Part shown: positions 11,282 to 21,867 of the stretch, piece by piece | Layout of the letters: every line of letters begins with the position of its first letter | Position numbering within the stretch: position 1 is the stretch's first letter | Source: Hirsutella rhossiliensis | Taxonomy: Eukaryota; Ascomycota; Sordariomycetes; Hypocreales; Ophiocordycipitaceae | NCBI RefSeq assembly: GCF_020360975.1 | Contig: NW_025408667.1 | Span: 6,386,001 to 6,450,000 of the forward strand | Direction: 5' to 3' | DNA length: 64,000 nucleotides | Position numbers and translations under genes: made by a program | Notes under the pieces: generated by a model | What the model was told of the DNA's origin: nothing | The model's database searches: none | Seen by the model: only the letters and a program-made list of their open reading frames with translations

Positions 11282-12855
11282 AGAGGCTTCCCCGATTGAG
11301 AAGATAGAGATTGTCCCTGTGGTTATCGCAGAGATGAGGGGTTCATGCTCCTCAGCTCGTCGGGTAGCCGCAGCTGAGGCGGGGGGCAGTGCCGGCCAAC
11401 GACGTCAAGGTAAGGGGGAACATTTTGACCGTGATCTTGTCGGCCGGAGACCTTGCGGTGGGCGTGTCTAGACCGTTTGCGTACTCTAGTCATGGCCTGG
11501 GCAAAGGAGCCTTGGCGTCGGGCCGGGTGCGCTATTTAATAAATCTTAGGACCCATAGGAATTATCATGGCATAGTATCCGTCTTGGTGGGATTTGAACT
11601 GGCGTGCTCCGTATTTATGCTTATATGTAAACCTGGAACTTTAATTCTTTTATGGATCTGTAGTAACTCGGGCTGCGCTGTTTACGAGCGAAGCCCAAGA
11701 GTGTTGGGCCACGTAGGTGATTTCATAACCAGCACAGCGCTTTCCAGCATGGCTTTCGGTAAGCATCTCTCACTGGGCAGAAAGGTTGGAGGAGGCTTCG
11801 CGGCTTGCAAAGCGAGCTGTCACTTCTTTTCAATAATCATACACAACGACTAGGCTGTTTCAACAGCAATGAGCTAGCATAGATGAGGCTGTCTTCGCAG
11901 CCACGTCCACGCACTAGTCCATTCTCAATCTCATGGCCCTTGGCTTGGCTTGATGGCGACTCATGTGGGTAATGTCCATCTTTTAAAGTACAGATTTCGT
12001 CTTATCGTTGGTGTGGCATATTTCCTGCACCCTGCGGGTCAGTGGCATTGCCTACATGTAGAAGGCTATCCGCTACTAGGGTTTGCCGCTTTAATAAGTA
12101 TTTATTCTCCGCCTTATTTCAACGAGGCACGGCTGCCTCTCCTCATTTGCCGGCTGGGAAGTTGGAGCAGGCGAGCACTTCACACGGTTGAGAAAGACAG
12201 GGGTGTAACCTCTCATCCCTCCAACAGCAGCAAGCTAGTCACGGGCCCCAGGACGCAGAAACACAACAATGCGCATTGCTAAGCGCATCAAGGTTAAAGC
12301 GGACTGAGGTAGCTGCCTGTACCGACTGGAGCTTCCGGGGACTTTTATTGGCACTAATAAGCGTTATATTAGTTCTCCGGTCTCGCAAGGCCCAAGTGTG
12401 TTCCCGTCTTATGAATTCGGACTTCTCCTCCGAACCTCGCATCCGAGTAACCTCGGTACGCACTTTGTGTTTTGATTGCTCGTGGTTCACGGCTGGAAAG
12501 AGTAATATTGTCTTCTGTTAGGTCGTAGCCAGGGTGCGGCTGAGGTTCGCATGCACTTACTCTGTACCACCGTATTAACAGCCGGCCTGACAATATAAAA
12601 GAAGACGTGGAGGGCAAGGTATCAACGCCCCAACTCTCCAGTCACAGGCGTAAAAGAATACATGCACGTCCCGTAGTCTACCTTACCTTCCAAGAAATCG
12701 AATATCCCCCGCTCTTTCATACATGGTTGGCATGTCTGCCCGATGGGGAGAGCACCTCATCGCCAGGCTTTTGATCCCACACAAAAGGCATTCTCATCAG
12801 CGGTTCAGCACAAGTCATCACTTTTGCTGCCATCAGCCGCCTTTGCAGCATCATA
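11282..12855. other. Intergenic region, no gene recognised
   Basis: The longest open frame (11389-11853, plus) has no recognisable motif and biased composition, so I do not call it. The last 200 bp are the probable promoter and leader of the regulator gene starting at 12856. Confidence 0.5.
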
Positions 12856-14933
12856 ATGACCGGCAGCTCGACCTTGACGTTCGCCCAGCTCTTGGAATCG
12901 GCGGGTCTCTTGCCTTATCAGCCTCAGCTGCTGGATGAGGGGTTTGATGATGTGGATTCTCTGTGCAACATGACGGAAGGCGACATGGTCAAGTTTGGCA
13001 TTACTTCTGAGAAGCGAATCATCTTGGAGAGGCTCTTTGCTCAGGTGCGCTCCGCCAGAGCGGCGACTGCACCAGAGGTGCTAGAGTCCAGGCCGGCCAA
13101 CGCCGATGCGATGGGCTTGGCTCTCGACATAACAGCACCGCAGGAAACGCTGGCGGGGCAATCCATCGCCAGCCAAGTTGAGATCCACGGCTCGCGAGAG
13201 CCAGCAGGCTCGCTGCTTGGCTCGGAAATGCTGGTGCCCGCCTCGGCGTGGACAAGCCTCACGGCAGATGTTGGCTTCGTCCAGCGTCTCCTGGCCTTGT
13301 ACTTTTGCTGGGAATATCCCATCTTCGCCTCCCTAAGCAGGGAGCACTTCGTCAAAGACTTTTCCGAAGGCCGAAGTCGGTACTGTTCTCCGATTCTCGT
13401 CCATGCCCTGCTCGCCCTCGGCTATTGCTTCTCTAGCCGGCAAGTCATGGCGAGCACAGTTCAAGATGCTCAACCATCAGGAGACCAGTTCTTCAAGGAA
13501 GCGCTGAGGCTACTTCTGGACGACCAGGACCAACACTTGTTGACGACGGTCCAAGCACTGGGTATAATGTCGGTCCGCGAATCAAGCTGTGGCAGAGACT
13601 CGGAGAGTCGCCACTATTCCGGGCAGAGCCTACGATTGGCTGTTGAAATGGGCTTGCACCGCACCTGCAAGGACGGGGATGACGACGAATCCATCGTCCA
13701 AGCTGCTACTTTCTGGGGCGCCTTCGCACTGAATAAGTGAGATACATGTCACGTTGCTGCTTCTCGGCTAACCTGTCCAGTGCTTGGGCCCTCCTGTCGC
13801 GCTCTCTGCCCAGTTGTTCATCAGGTATTACTACGCGTTTACCATTGAAGCCCCCAGCCTCACCCGACATTGAAGCGAGCGTATGGGTCTATTTTACTGA
13901 CGAAGGCAAGTCTTCGTGGCGAATCGACGCGAATACGTCGTCGAAGACATGGCTGCTTACACTTGTATAGGTGTTGCTCTCGACGGGCTGCGCGAGCAGA
14001 CGTCGCATGTTCGCTCAGTCTTCAAGTGTTTCTGCGAGCTCAGCGAACTGATCCACGACGCCCTTTACGTCCTCTTCTCTCCTGTCAAGGCGCCGCCGAG
14101 GGGAGACGTGCTCAAGATATATACCAAATATCTAAACTGGTATGACTTGGTCCCCGACTTGCTCCGACTGGGTCACAACAGCACGCCACCGGTTCTTTTC
14201 ACGCAGTAAGCTCTCTGCATGTCTCAGAAACTCAGCCACTGAACCGAGTAGCATCTACTACCATTTCGCCATCTTGCAGCTTTTCCAGCCCTTTGTAAAC
14301 TACTGCATTCCTGGATCAAACACTTACCCTCGCGAAGTTTGTTTCCAGGCTACAAACGCAATCTCGGCCATACTGCGATCCTACTCGCAGCTATACACGT
14401 TCCGGCGTATCCCAAGCTTTATGCCACACATAATCCTCACATCGTCCATAATGCACTTCTCCCTACACAACAGCCTATCCCGTGGCCAATCTTACCCTCA
14501 TTTACAGCCCTCATCCTTTCTACTCTATCAACTCACCAACCTCATTAATCAACACATTATCGACCTGGCTGACATGGCTCCATGCCACCACTCCGCCAAG
14601 CGGACACTATACGTTACAGGCATCTTGGCCAAGAAAGATAACGTAGCGCTAAATGACCAGGCAACCCGCACGCTCCTAGCCATAAAGAAAAGCTTTCTCC
14701 ATCCAGGCACGTATAGCTGTGGCACTGCATCAAGTGTGTTTGAGGCAGAGCTTTTACAGGCATGGAACAGCAGTACAGGCAGGTTCGTGGGCATCGCTCC
14801 GAGCACCATGGCCGGCGAGCAATGCGCGGAGACTCCACCATTCTGGCTGATGTATGGGCATGAACGCCCCATTGTGCCGAATAGAGCCACGATGGAGAAG
14901 AATGGCTTCATATTCTTGGAAGAAACCGGCTGA
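12856..14933 (+). CDS. SAM-domain protein with NirA-type fungal transcription factor core, no Zn cluster seen
   Basis: Four exons, 12856..13736, 13781..13905, 13971..14205 and 14252..14933, give 640 aa with all phases consistent. Residues 8-63 (FAQLLESAGLLPYQPQLLDE, then MVKFGITSEKRIILERLF) form a SAM domain, a protein-protein or nucleic-acid interaction module. From about 137 a fungal-specific transcription factor middle-homology region follows (ALYFCWEYPIFASLSREHF; SLRLAVEMGLHRTC; YYHFAILQLFQPFV), most like NirA-related nitrogen regulators. No N-terminal Zn2Cys6 cluster is present, so the protein may act as a partner or antagonist rather than bind DNA; this is inference. Intron 2 (13906-13970) has a GC-AG border with the consensus AAG/GCAAGT. 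Introns are 44, 65 and 46 bp. Confidence 0.85.
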
Positions 14934-15120
14934 GAAAGGACACTACCACGCCATGCTTCCTCGTTGTCTTTTGCCGTCGCTCGATGGCTGCCTTGTTTGC
15001 GGTGAAGAAGTCGACAGAATATTCGCAGCCATTGAATACAGAATTGAGCTAGAAAATTACGCATTATGCACTCCCCTAGCTGAACTCTTTTGCCAATGGA
15101 ATAAGTCGTCTTGACAGCTA

Positions 15121-15385
15121 CTATTGGCGCCATAGAGCTGGCAGTTCTTCTTGAACGAGCACCTCCCGACCATTGATCCGGGCAATGTCGAGTGAGCGAG
15201 TGACTTGTAGAAAGAGGGACAGTGGCTACGCGGTGAGAGAGAGAGAGTACGTTGGAAAATGGCCGGTATTCTGACAAGTTCCAAAGCGCCCTTGGCAATG
15301 GCAACAGCCTCGACTTCATCGGCACCGGCATACTGGGAATTGACGTGCTGCTGATCGACTTGGAAGTCATCCGGGCTTGGCCGCA
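15121..15385 (-). pseudogene. Possible 3' fragment of an unknown gene
   Basis: On the minus strand a protein-like segment (HVNSQYAGADEVEAVAIAKG ... LVRIPAIFQ) is followed by a 47-bp intron with GTACTC...CAAG borders (15204-15250). A second segment, LDIARINGREVLVQEELPAL, runs to a stop at 15121-15123. The splice keeps phase. No in-frame start codon exists upstream, because a stop precedes the first segment near 15395, so the 5' part is missing, spliced differently or frameshifted. The family is not recognised. It is convergent with the regulator gene ending at 14933. Confidence 0.35.
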
Positions 15386-16006
15386 AAAGGGCAGGTCAGC
15401 ATACAGGCCTGTGACGGGCATTTTGCTTGGCCTCGCTTCGTTGGGTTCATTGTTAGGAAGTCAAGGACGTGATGAATGCAAGCTGCGACCTAAATATTTC
15501 TTGTCGCCGAAGACTCTTGGCTTGCCGTGCCATTTGTCCAGGGAACAACGAGTTGGACAGGAAAGAACTGATGCTACTTTATTTCGCATCAATACAGTCT
15601 TTTCCCCTCTGGACTTTGTCGTTTTGTTCAATCGCCATCTTGACTGACTCCAATACGCACCGTGGTGGCCGGCACGCAACCATGTCGTCTCACAAAACAG
15701 CCCATCTTTGGTTTGACGCTACCGACAATAGTATCGTCAAGAGAGGCGCGAGGGACAAACCCAAAAAAAGGGGCATCGGTGCGATTTCTCATTGTCGGTT
15801 GACCCTATGCAAAAGGACTGCCCGGTTACATCACCGGACAAAGCTATTGGATCCACGGTCGCTTGCTCCATCCAAGAGCAGAAGGTCCGCGTCTGTCGAC
15901 GATGGTTTAGTTTGGAACTACTAAGCTCGTGGTTCCGCAAGTTTTGCAGCATCGTGGGGCGCGGCGGATCGGCAGCGTCCGAGAGCAAGTCGCCATGAAG
16001 TCATGC
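15386..16006. other. Intergenic region, no gene recognised
   Basis: Short open frames only. No repeat or RNA gene seen. The right part leads into the promoter of the small hydrophilic protein gene. Confidence 0.5.
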
Positions 16007-16078
16007 GACGTCAAGGTGAAGTCATACACAATGACGTTTCGTGGAATCTGGTCATGCTGAGCGCGCAGCGGTTATAAG
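16007..16078 (+). promoter_or_regulatory. CRE-like pair and TATA-like box
   Basis: GACGTCA (16007-16013) and TGACGT (16032-16037) resemble CRE/bZIP sites. GTTATAAG (16071-16078) lies about 95 bp before the ATG at 16173. In fungi such sites are used by ATF/CREB-type stress and conidiation regulators. Their use here is inferred from position. Confidence 0.35.
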
Positions 16079-16172
16079 ACTGCAAGTCATCTGGCCTAGT
16101 AAGCCTCTTACTCTTATACGCTCATACGCTTAAAACCCAGTCACCACTCCCGCGACCACATCCTCCGCAGCA

Positions 16173-16721
16173 ATGTCCCTAGACTACGAGAAGCTCGCCA
16201 GGCAGTGCGAGGCCGACCTCAACACGTACCAGTCCAAGACGGGCGAGGTGCAGTACGGCGATGAGCTGAGCACAAACCGAGGCTACAACAAACGCATCCC
16301 TCCGGGCGAAGGAGGCGTGCTGGACTACCGCGGCCGGTAAATGCCCCCATCGTACCCGTTGATGAATACACCTGCCTCGGCCTGAGACTTGCCGATGCTG
16401 ACCTTGATCAACAGGCAGACCCGCGGAGAGCACTTTGAGGGCAAAGGCGGCCCCATGGACAAGGCCAACCGGGGGCAGCCCGGCCAAAACGACAACGACG
16501 TGGTGCTCGCGCGCGTGCCCCCCGTCGAGGGCCGGGGCAGCGCCGGCGACATTGCGACGCAGGGCAAGCAGGCATCCCGGAACAACGTGGGGCGCAACCC
16601 GCCCTTCCGCGGCGAAAACTGCCACGCGCCGGAGAGCGTCCCGGACAGCATCTCGGCCGAGGGCTGGCTGGCGCCGGAGAGCGTGACCGAGGCCAGCAAG
16701 GAGAGCGAGGGTTACCGGTGA
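16173..16721 (+). CDS. Small hydrophilic, probably disordered fungal protein
   Basis: Two exons, 16173..16336 and 16415..16721, with a 78-bp GTAAAT...ACAG intron, encode 156 aa. The protein starts MSLDYEKLARQCEADLNTYQ and contains RGRQTRGEHFEGKGGPMDKA and a conserved-looking end AEGWLAPESVTEASKESEGY. It is rich in Gly, Asn, Glu, Arg and Pro, with no signal peptide, membrane segment or enzyme motif. Similar uncharacterised hydrophilic proteins are common in Sordariomycetes and resemble hydrophilins in composition. A role in desiccation or conidial stress is only a guess, though upstream CRE-like sites would fit. The second exon is GC-rich. Confidence 0.75.
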
Positions 16722-17652
16722 GGGGGTGCTGGTGGTTCATGTATTCGTAGATGGTCCATAACGAGGCGTTTGGATGGCTCTCCGCGTCGGGGGATATTGC
16801 CTGCAGAATCCTCTGCTCGTCTCATCTCGTCGTCAACCGCACCCTGCTCTTGTAATCCGCAGTGCGGCGCAGCCATGGTGCCCTCTTCACTACCTAAATC
16901 CCATGAAGAATGGAAAAGCGGTAACACGGCGAGCCGGCCTTCTGGCCGATTACCACCAAGACATCAAAGACGCTCGCGTCTATCGACACTGCCGTTGACT
17001 GAAGTGCTCCAAGCTGATCGCCTCTCGTTCCCCTATTTTCTGACGTCGCTGCGGGTGAGCTTGAGTGAGGGTTTGCGACCTTTTGGTTGAAGGGGCGTCG
17101 GGGCTTGCGCAATCTTCCGGCGTCGTCTCAGGTTTTGGCTGACTCCAGGGGGCGACCAGGCGATAACTTAGGTAGAACCTGGCGGTGCCGCAATTCGATG
17201 GCTGCGACGAAGCTGCCGCGAGATATATGCTGTCTCATCCTTTCCCTGACGGATGTGACTATCCGATCGGGGTTGCATTGCCGCCAGACGTTGCGCACTG
17301 GAGCTTATGTCTGCGTCTTGTTTTCTCAATCGCTTGCGCGGTCGCCGCCTCTTATTTTCCATGGAACATGCGACGGCTGATTGTTTGATCGTTACATGAT
17401 GGGGTATTACCGGGCCAACTAAAATCCGGTTGATCCTAGCTTGATGGCGCTAACTGCCCAACATTTGGTGATGCAACCGTGCAGGATCACATGATGACTC
17501 AAAAATAGTCAGGCAGGTATTATTAATAATAGCCACTTCCCCGCCCAACACTCAGGAGAGCAACTTAAATCCATATGCAAACCTCTTAAAAACATCTTGC
17601 ATTGGGTGTCATTTAATGCTGTATGTGATGGTAAGGAGCGTACTGGCAATCC
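16722..17652. other. Intergenic region, no gene recognised
   Basis: Overlapping short frames on both strands without motifs. I see no transposon signature. Confidence 0.45.
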
Positions 17653-18161
17653 ATGCTTACACCATATCTAGGCCTTCTTCATATTCAATCATTCCACATG
17701 AGCAGCGCCGGCAGCGACAAGATCTTTGAACAAGACCTAGACGACAGCGAAAAGGCTGTCGTTGAGGAGTTGCACACATGGTTGTTGAGAAACCCAGATG
17801 CGCAATGGAACCAGTCTCGGAATGAGCACTGGGAGCAATGTCCGGAAGCGGAACTACGTCAAATCTCACTACGGCTTGCAACACAGGTAGTGTTTCTCTA
17901 TGTTGCTTGGAGATATAGGTGCGCTGATGGTTGCAGACCACTTCCGTGGCTACTTTCAGGACGGCGCATACCAGATGGGAGCTCCAAGAGGGAGACCTTA
18001 TTCCTATCTTTCCAAGCGAAGGTTGTAGAATTATAGACGGCAACCGCTTCTACCCACTAGAGAAAGGAAAGAAGATGCACATCTCCAAGCTCGTCAAGGT
18101 GGAAATTGATGAGGGAAAACCGTTTTATGCGGTATGGAAGGTTAGGAAAAGGAGCCACTGA
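17653..18161 (+). CDS. Hypothetical protein
   Basis: Two exons, 17653..17886 and 17937..18161, with a 50-bp intron (GTAGTG...TTGCAG) and matched phase. They give 152 aa, or 137 aa if translation starts at the second Met (17698, MSSAGSDKIFEQDLDDSEKA), which I consider more likely. The C-terminal half (EKGKKMHISKLVKVEIDEGK ... YAVWKVRKRSH) is basic. No known domain was recognised. The last 20 bp overlap the 3' end of the opposite gene at 18142-19797, so the two genes are convergent. Confidence 0.55.
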
Positions 18162-19797
18162 GGGGTTGGCAATGAAAAGCCTGCCAAACCTGTTCAGCGT
18201 TCGATACTTGGGCATTATCCTGGCATTCGAAACCATCCGGTTGCGCTGGAGCACAAGATATTGAGTCCACAAAGTCCAGATGCGTAACGTCAAGGAGATT
18301 CCCTTGACTCGGCGCGCTGAGGTTTACAGAGCATGCAGCCGATGCCAACCAGTCTAATGGTAAGTGTTGGACACGTCCTTGATTGCGATCGTTGGAGAGG
18401 TTCAAATCGAGAACCCGCTCTCCTGGCTGCATAAATGCCGATGAACCAGCCCAGCTTGTAGGAGGTCCATCTAGACCAGAGGGTTGCCAGGAGATGGAAG
18501 CATCGGCGGCGACAGGTGTGAAATGGTATGACTTCGTAAGAGCGGTTTCCAAATTCGCTGAACCAGGTGTGATTCCGCCTGAAATCTGTTGAGACACGTT
18601 TTCGATCGTGGGGGAGCGTGAAGTAGAAGCATTACTTGGAACTTCGTAGCGTTGCCGTTTACTGGCCGATGTGTTGGCACTCTTCGAATGCCGCCCTCTT
18701 TTGTTACCTATTTTGGGATTCGCAACGCCTTCCCAACGATGCACATCGTATGATGAGGTATCCTCATCGTCGGATGACTGTTCTTGATCTTCTGCCCAAA
18801 TCAATACTTCGTGGAAACCGATCAGCCTGTTACCAGCAGCTCTGCAGCCCGAGTCTTCTGACCATTCTGTGATGCCAATAGATAGAAGATATTCCATAGA
18901 AGATTCGGATTCCTGAGCAACAAGACCATTCGCTGCATCCCAACTATGCCTAGTTAGCTTGAGATTTTGACGACTACAGCAGACTCACATATTATCCGGA
19001 ATCGAGTGGAGAAACAAAGGTCCATAGTCCACCTCCGCCGAGCTTTTTGCATTACCCATATTGGTGTTGCTTGGGTTATCGCCTCTGCCACCGGCGACGC
19101 TTGAGTTGCCTCCTTCCTGACCGCCATATGCCGTGTCATTTCCAGCTTTCTGCCCTGCAGCCTGCAGCTCCTGGCAGAACCTTTTGCGTCGTTGCCCGCT
19201 TAGAAGGAGATTGGCGAATCTCTGGACGCTGTCTCCCGATACTAGCAGGCCTAAGTATGTAAGAAATTTTCGGACCTTCGGCTTCGAAATGATTTTCCCT
19301 GGGTATTTTCGTCTGAAATGCCTGTAGGCAGAAACTGTTATAAATCTCCACATGATAACTTGGACCTTGAACTGCGTTTTCAGTTGCAACGCGCCCTCAT
19401 AAAAAATACGAAGTCTCTCTTTTCTAGGTTTTGGGAATTGACCGTATTTTGGCAGTGCCTCAATTGAGTTCTCCCAGAATTCCAGTGGGTTTCTGTTCCA
19501 TATGGGGAATCTGTCGGCGATTTCCCTGTCGAGCTCGCATTTTTGAATTGCTTTGATTCTATCACGGTTCGCCTCGGAACGGGTCTTGGACGTCTTGAAG
19601 AGATCTTGGAGCCTAAAATATATTCGCCGAAGAAGTTCGTGATTTTTATCGTCTCTTTTCAGCGTGTCGAATGAATCGTCTGGGGAATAAGTACTGAGGA
19701 CGTCAACAACTTGGCCAATGGTGGGTGGTTCAGCGGTTGGGATCTGTTTTCTGCCTCTCGTCTTGGACGAGTCTTTGATTGCCTTGCGCCTTAACAT
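18142..19797 (-). CDS. Hypothetical protein, basic N-terminal half and disordered C-terminal half
   Basis: Two exons, complement(18989..19797, 18142..18943), with a 45-bp GTGAGT...ATAG intron, give 536 aa. The N-terminal 220 residues are helical and Lys/Arg-rich (LLRRIYFRLQDLFKTSKTRS; SAYRHFRRKYPGKIISKPKV). The middle is Gly/Asn-rich. Around residue 330 a Ser-rich acidic stretch (EDQEQSSDDEDTSSYD) precedes a nuclear-localisation-like KRQR. The rest is low-complexity. I recognise no family; nuclear location is inference. GC content is lower than in the core genes at the right end of the window, as in lineage-specific accessory genes. A palindrome cluster lies upstream at 19927-19985. Confidence 0.65.
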
Positions 19798-20932
19798 ATT
19801 GAACAGGATGAATGTTTGACAGGGCCGTCAGGACGACACAATTCGAGTGCGTAAAGTGGGAGGTTATCGAGGCGGTTGTGGGGAATAGAGGAAGGAGGAC
19901 GCAGGAAAATGGAGGTGACGGGGAGCAAAGTGTCCTGGTCCAGGAAATATCAGACTGATGCTGCGCGGCATCAGTCTGACACTTTTCGGACTAGTGTGCG
20001 GGGCAATGTTAAAGGGTCGTCTTACGTAGCAAACAGCTACATTTACCGGCGTCTTCTTTGCCGTGTACCTGATCCGTGGCCACATTCACTCTTATCCAGC
20101 TTAAAGAAGATGAGCTTGCAAGCACATTTCGAGGCGGTCGCCACCTAACCTTGTCAGCTTGCCTCTCTACCTCCTGCGAACCAAATTACTGCAATTACTA
20201 TGCAGATTTGCAAGTGATGCTGATTGAGCACTCTGACAAGTTACGACTGCCGCCTCGTTAAGCCTTATGAGTTATGACTGCTATGTCAAAGCCAACGTTT
20301 TCAGCTGGCGTAGCGAAAGGTAATCAGAGTCATGTGCCAAACACGATGGACGGCCGCTCGTTGTTGCACTGGAGCATTTTCAGAAGCCCCCTCTCGGCTG
20401 AGGCAAAACTCGAATCATTTAACATGGAGACACGTCGCTCATTCTTGGTCAGAGAAACTTTATTGTGCAATTTGGTGATCCTGAGAGTGATCATTGTCTG
20501 ACTGTCTCTCAGAATATCCAAGAAGGAGCGAGTGATTTCATTTTCGGGGAAGATAATTGAAGCGTTTGATTCCTTGTTACCTGATGCTATCAGACTATAG
20601 TTACCTCTTCCTTACGCATCTCCGTGGACCGTGACAGTTGACTCATACGGCAAATACTCTTACAACGAACAGGATCTTACCGAGAGGATGTTACATAATA
20701 CCGTGCATCGAGCCTCGTGTTAAAATATGACTTCTTGAACGACTTGAAGAAGCGATTCTCTGCAGTTTTACCAGTACAAGTACCCGAATGCGAAACTGAG
20801 TAGAACCCAAGCGATTGAATGGTCCCACGTCTGAGCTTCCAGACAGTGTTCAAAGCCCTTCCTTCATCCCATGCAGCATTCCTTCTAGACTTAAACGGAC
20901 AAACTCCTTCATCGTGGTCGTATTTCCAGTGC
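19798..20932. other. Intergenic region with a palindrome cluster, no gene recognised
   Basis: The left part is the promoter side of the 536-aa gene. I see no convincing coding frame; frames near 20700-20930 on the minus strand continue past the stop of the cysteine-rich gene in another phase and are probably shadows. Confidence 0.45.
19927..19985. repeat. Nested inverted repeats upstream of the 536-aa gene
   Basis: A perfect 11-bp-arm hairpin (CAGACTGATGC / GCATCAGTCTG, loop TGCGCG) spans 19951-19978. It is preceded by CCTGG-T-CCAGG at 19934-19944 and bracketed by AAAGTGTC and GACACTTT. It sits about 150 bp before the start codon at 19797 and could be an operator or a small mobile-element footprint. 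Confidence 0.7.
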
Positions 20933-21253
20933 TTAACAAGGAGTGTAGGCGCAGTTTGTGCAAACATAGTGTGGACAGTCCCCCATTTGCCCACCGGGAG
21001 GACCGAGACAACCGTCCATCCTGTTCCCGGGTTCACCACACGAACAGCACGTCCACCCATTTCTCTTCAAATCTGCGAGGTAGCATTCCGTGCTGCCACA
21101 AAGGCCTACATCCGATACAGCCGTAACGGACCTTTGGCTGGGGCACATAGACCATCCGCGAGTTCGCGCATTGTACGCCGCGTATTGACAATATTGTGGA
21201 GTAGCGTATCTCCGATGGCCACAGCGATACTGCCGGTAAGTACGGTAGCACAT
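20933..21253 (-). CDS. Small cysteine-rich hypothetical protein
   Basis: Single exon, 106 aa when started at MCYRTYRQYRCGHRRYATPQ. An in-frame upstream Met would add 13 hydrophobic residues (MPAIFLLVVLLRN), and I cannot exclude that start. Fourteen cysteines are arranged partly as pairs (LCGSTECYLADLKRNGWTCC; CPHYVCTNC), suggesting a zinc-ribbon or disulphide fold. Similar short Cys-rich proteins beginning MCYK/MCYR are common hypothetical proteins in Pezizomycotina. The function is unknown. The neighbouring plus-strand frame of 235 codons is its antisense shadow. Confidence 0.6.
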   Translation of the reverse strand: MCYRTYRQYRCGHRRYATPQYCQYAAYNARTRGWSMCPSQRSVTAVSDVGLCGSTECYLADLKRNGWTCCSCGEPGNRMDGCLGPPGGQMGDCPHYVCTNCAYTPC

Positions 21254-21867
21254 GTTGCGGAGCAGAACAACAAGAAGAAAGATTGCAGGCAAAATGTTGA
21301 TTTAGTGAGCAATGATTTCCAGAGAGCTGAGGAGACTCTGGCGACAGCCTTCAAGGTCCATTTATATATCCAGAGTGACAATTGTAGCCGCACGAACACA
21401 AGAACATTCAATTCTTCGGGCTACCGGAGACCTTTGCAGACCGACTTATCATCAATGCATCATCGTGCGCGTGGGAAGTGTAGGCGAGTGTCACAATGCT
21501 TTCTTCATACCAAAGGTACATGTTGATGCCGCGTGTGAACTAAACGATTCTACCACTTGACGATGCAGTGCTGTCAGAGCAGAGAAAAGGACTTATAATA
21601 CGCGTTAATAACACCTCCAATGGGGGTGCCCCTATTTTGCCTGTTGTAGCGGTATTTTACCAACTTCACAGTGCGAACGCAGGACTCCGCCGCTTATCTA
21701 ATCGTCCAACTCCACCACGTGGTAACCGTCTCCTCTCTCGCGTCTCATCAATCTTCCAACTTCCCAGTGCACAACTACGAACTAGACACCTGGGCTTTCC
21801 AGAGAAGCTGCCGCACGACCATCATCCCCAAAAACCTTGTGTCCTTTTGAGTTGCCTGAACTTCACA
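21254..21867. other. Intergenic region between divergent genes
   Basis: This separates the minus-strand Cys-rich gene from the plus-strand kinase-like gene, so it holds both promoters. The open frame continuing upstream of 21868 lacks protein character and is treated as leader. Confidence 0.45.

Noticed and set aside
11389..11853. 154-codon open frame
   Set aside because: No motif, odd amino-acid composition, no plausible promoter or introns, and it lies in an otherwise gene-free stretch.
14549..15421. 290-codon minus-strand frame overlapping the regulator gene end
   Set aside because: Its C-terminal part is the antisense shadow of the last exon. The more protein-like minus-strand signal at 15121-15385 is in a different frame.
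20819..21526. 235-codon plus-strand frame
   Set aside because: Antisense shadow of the 14-cysteine protein at 20933-21253, which has a far more protein-like pattern.
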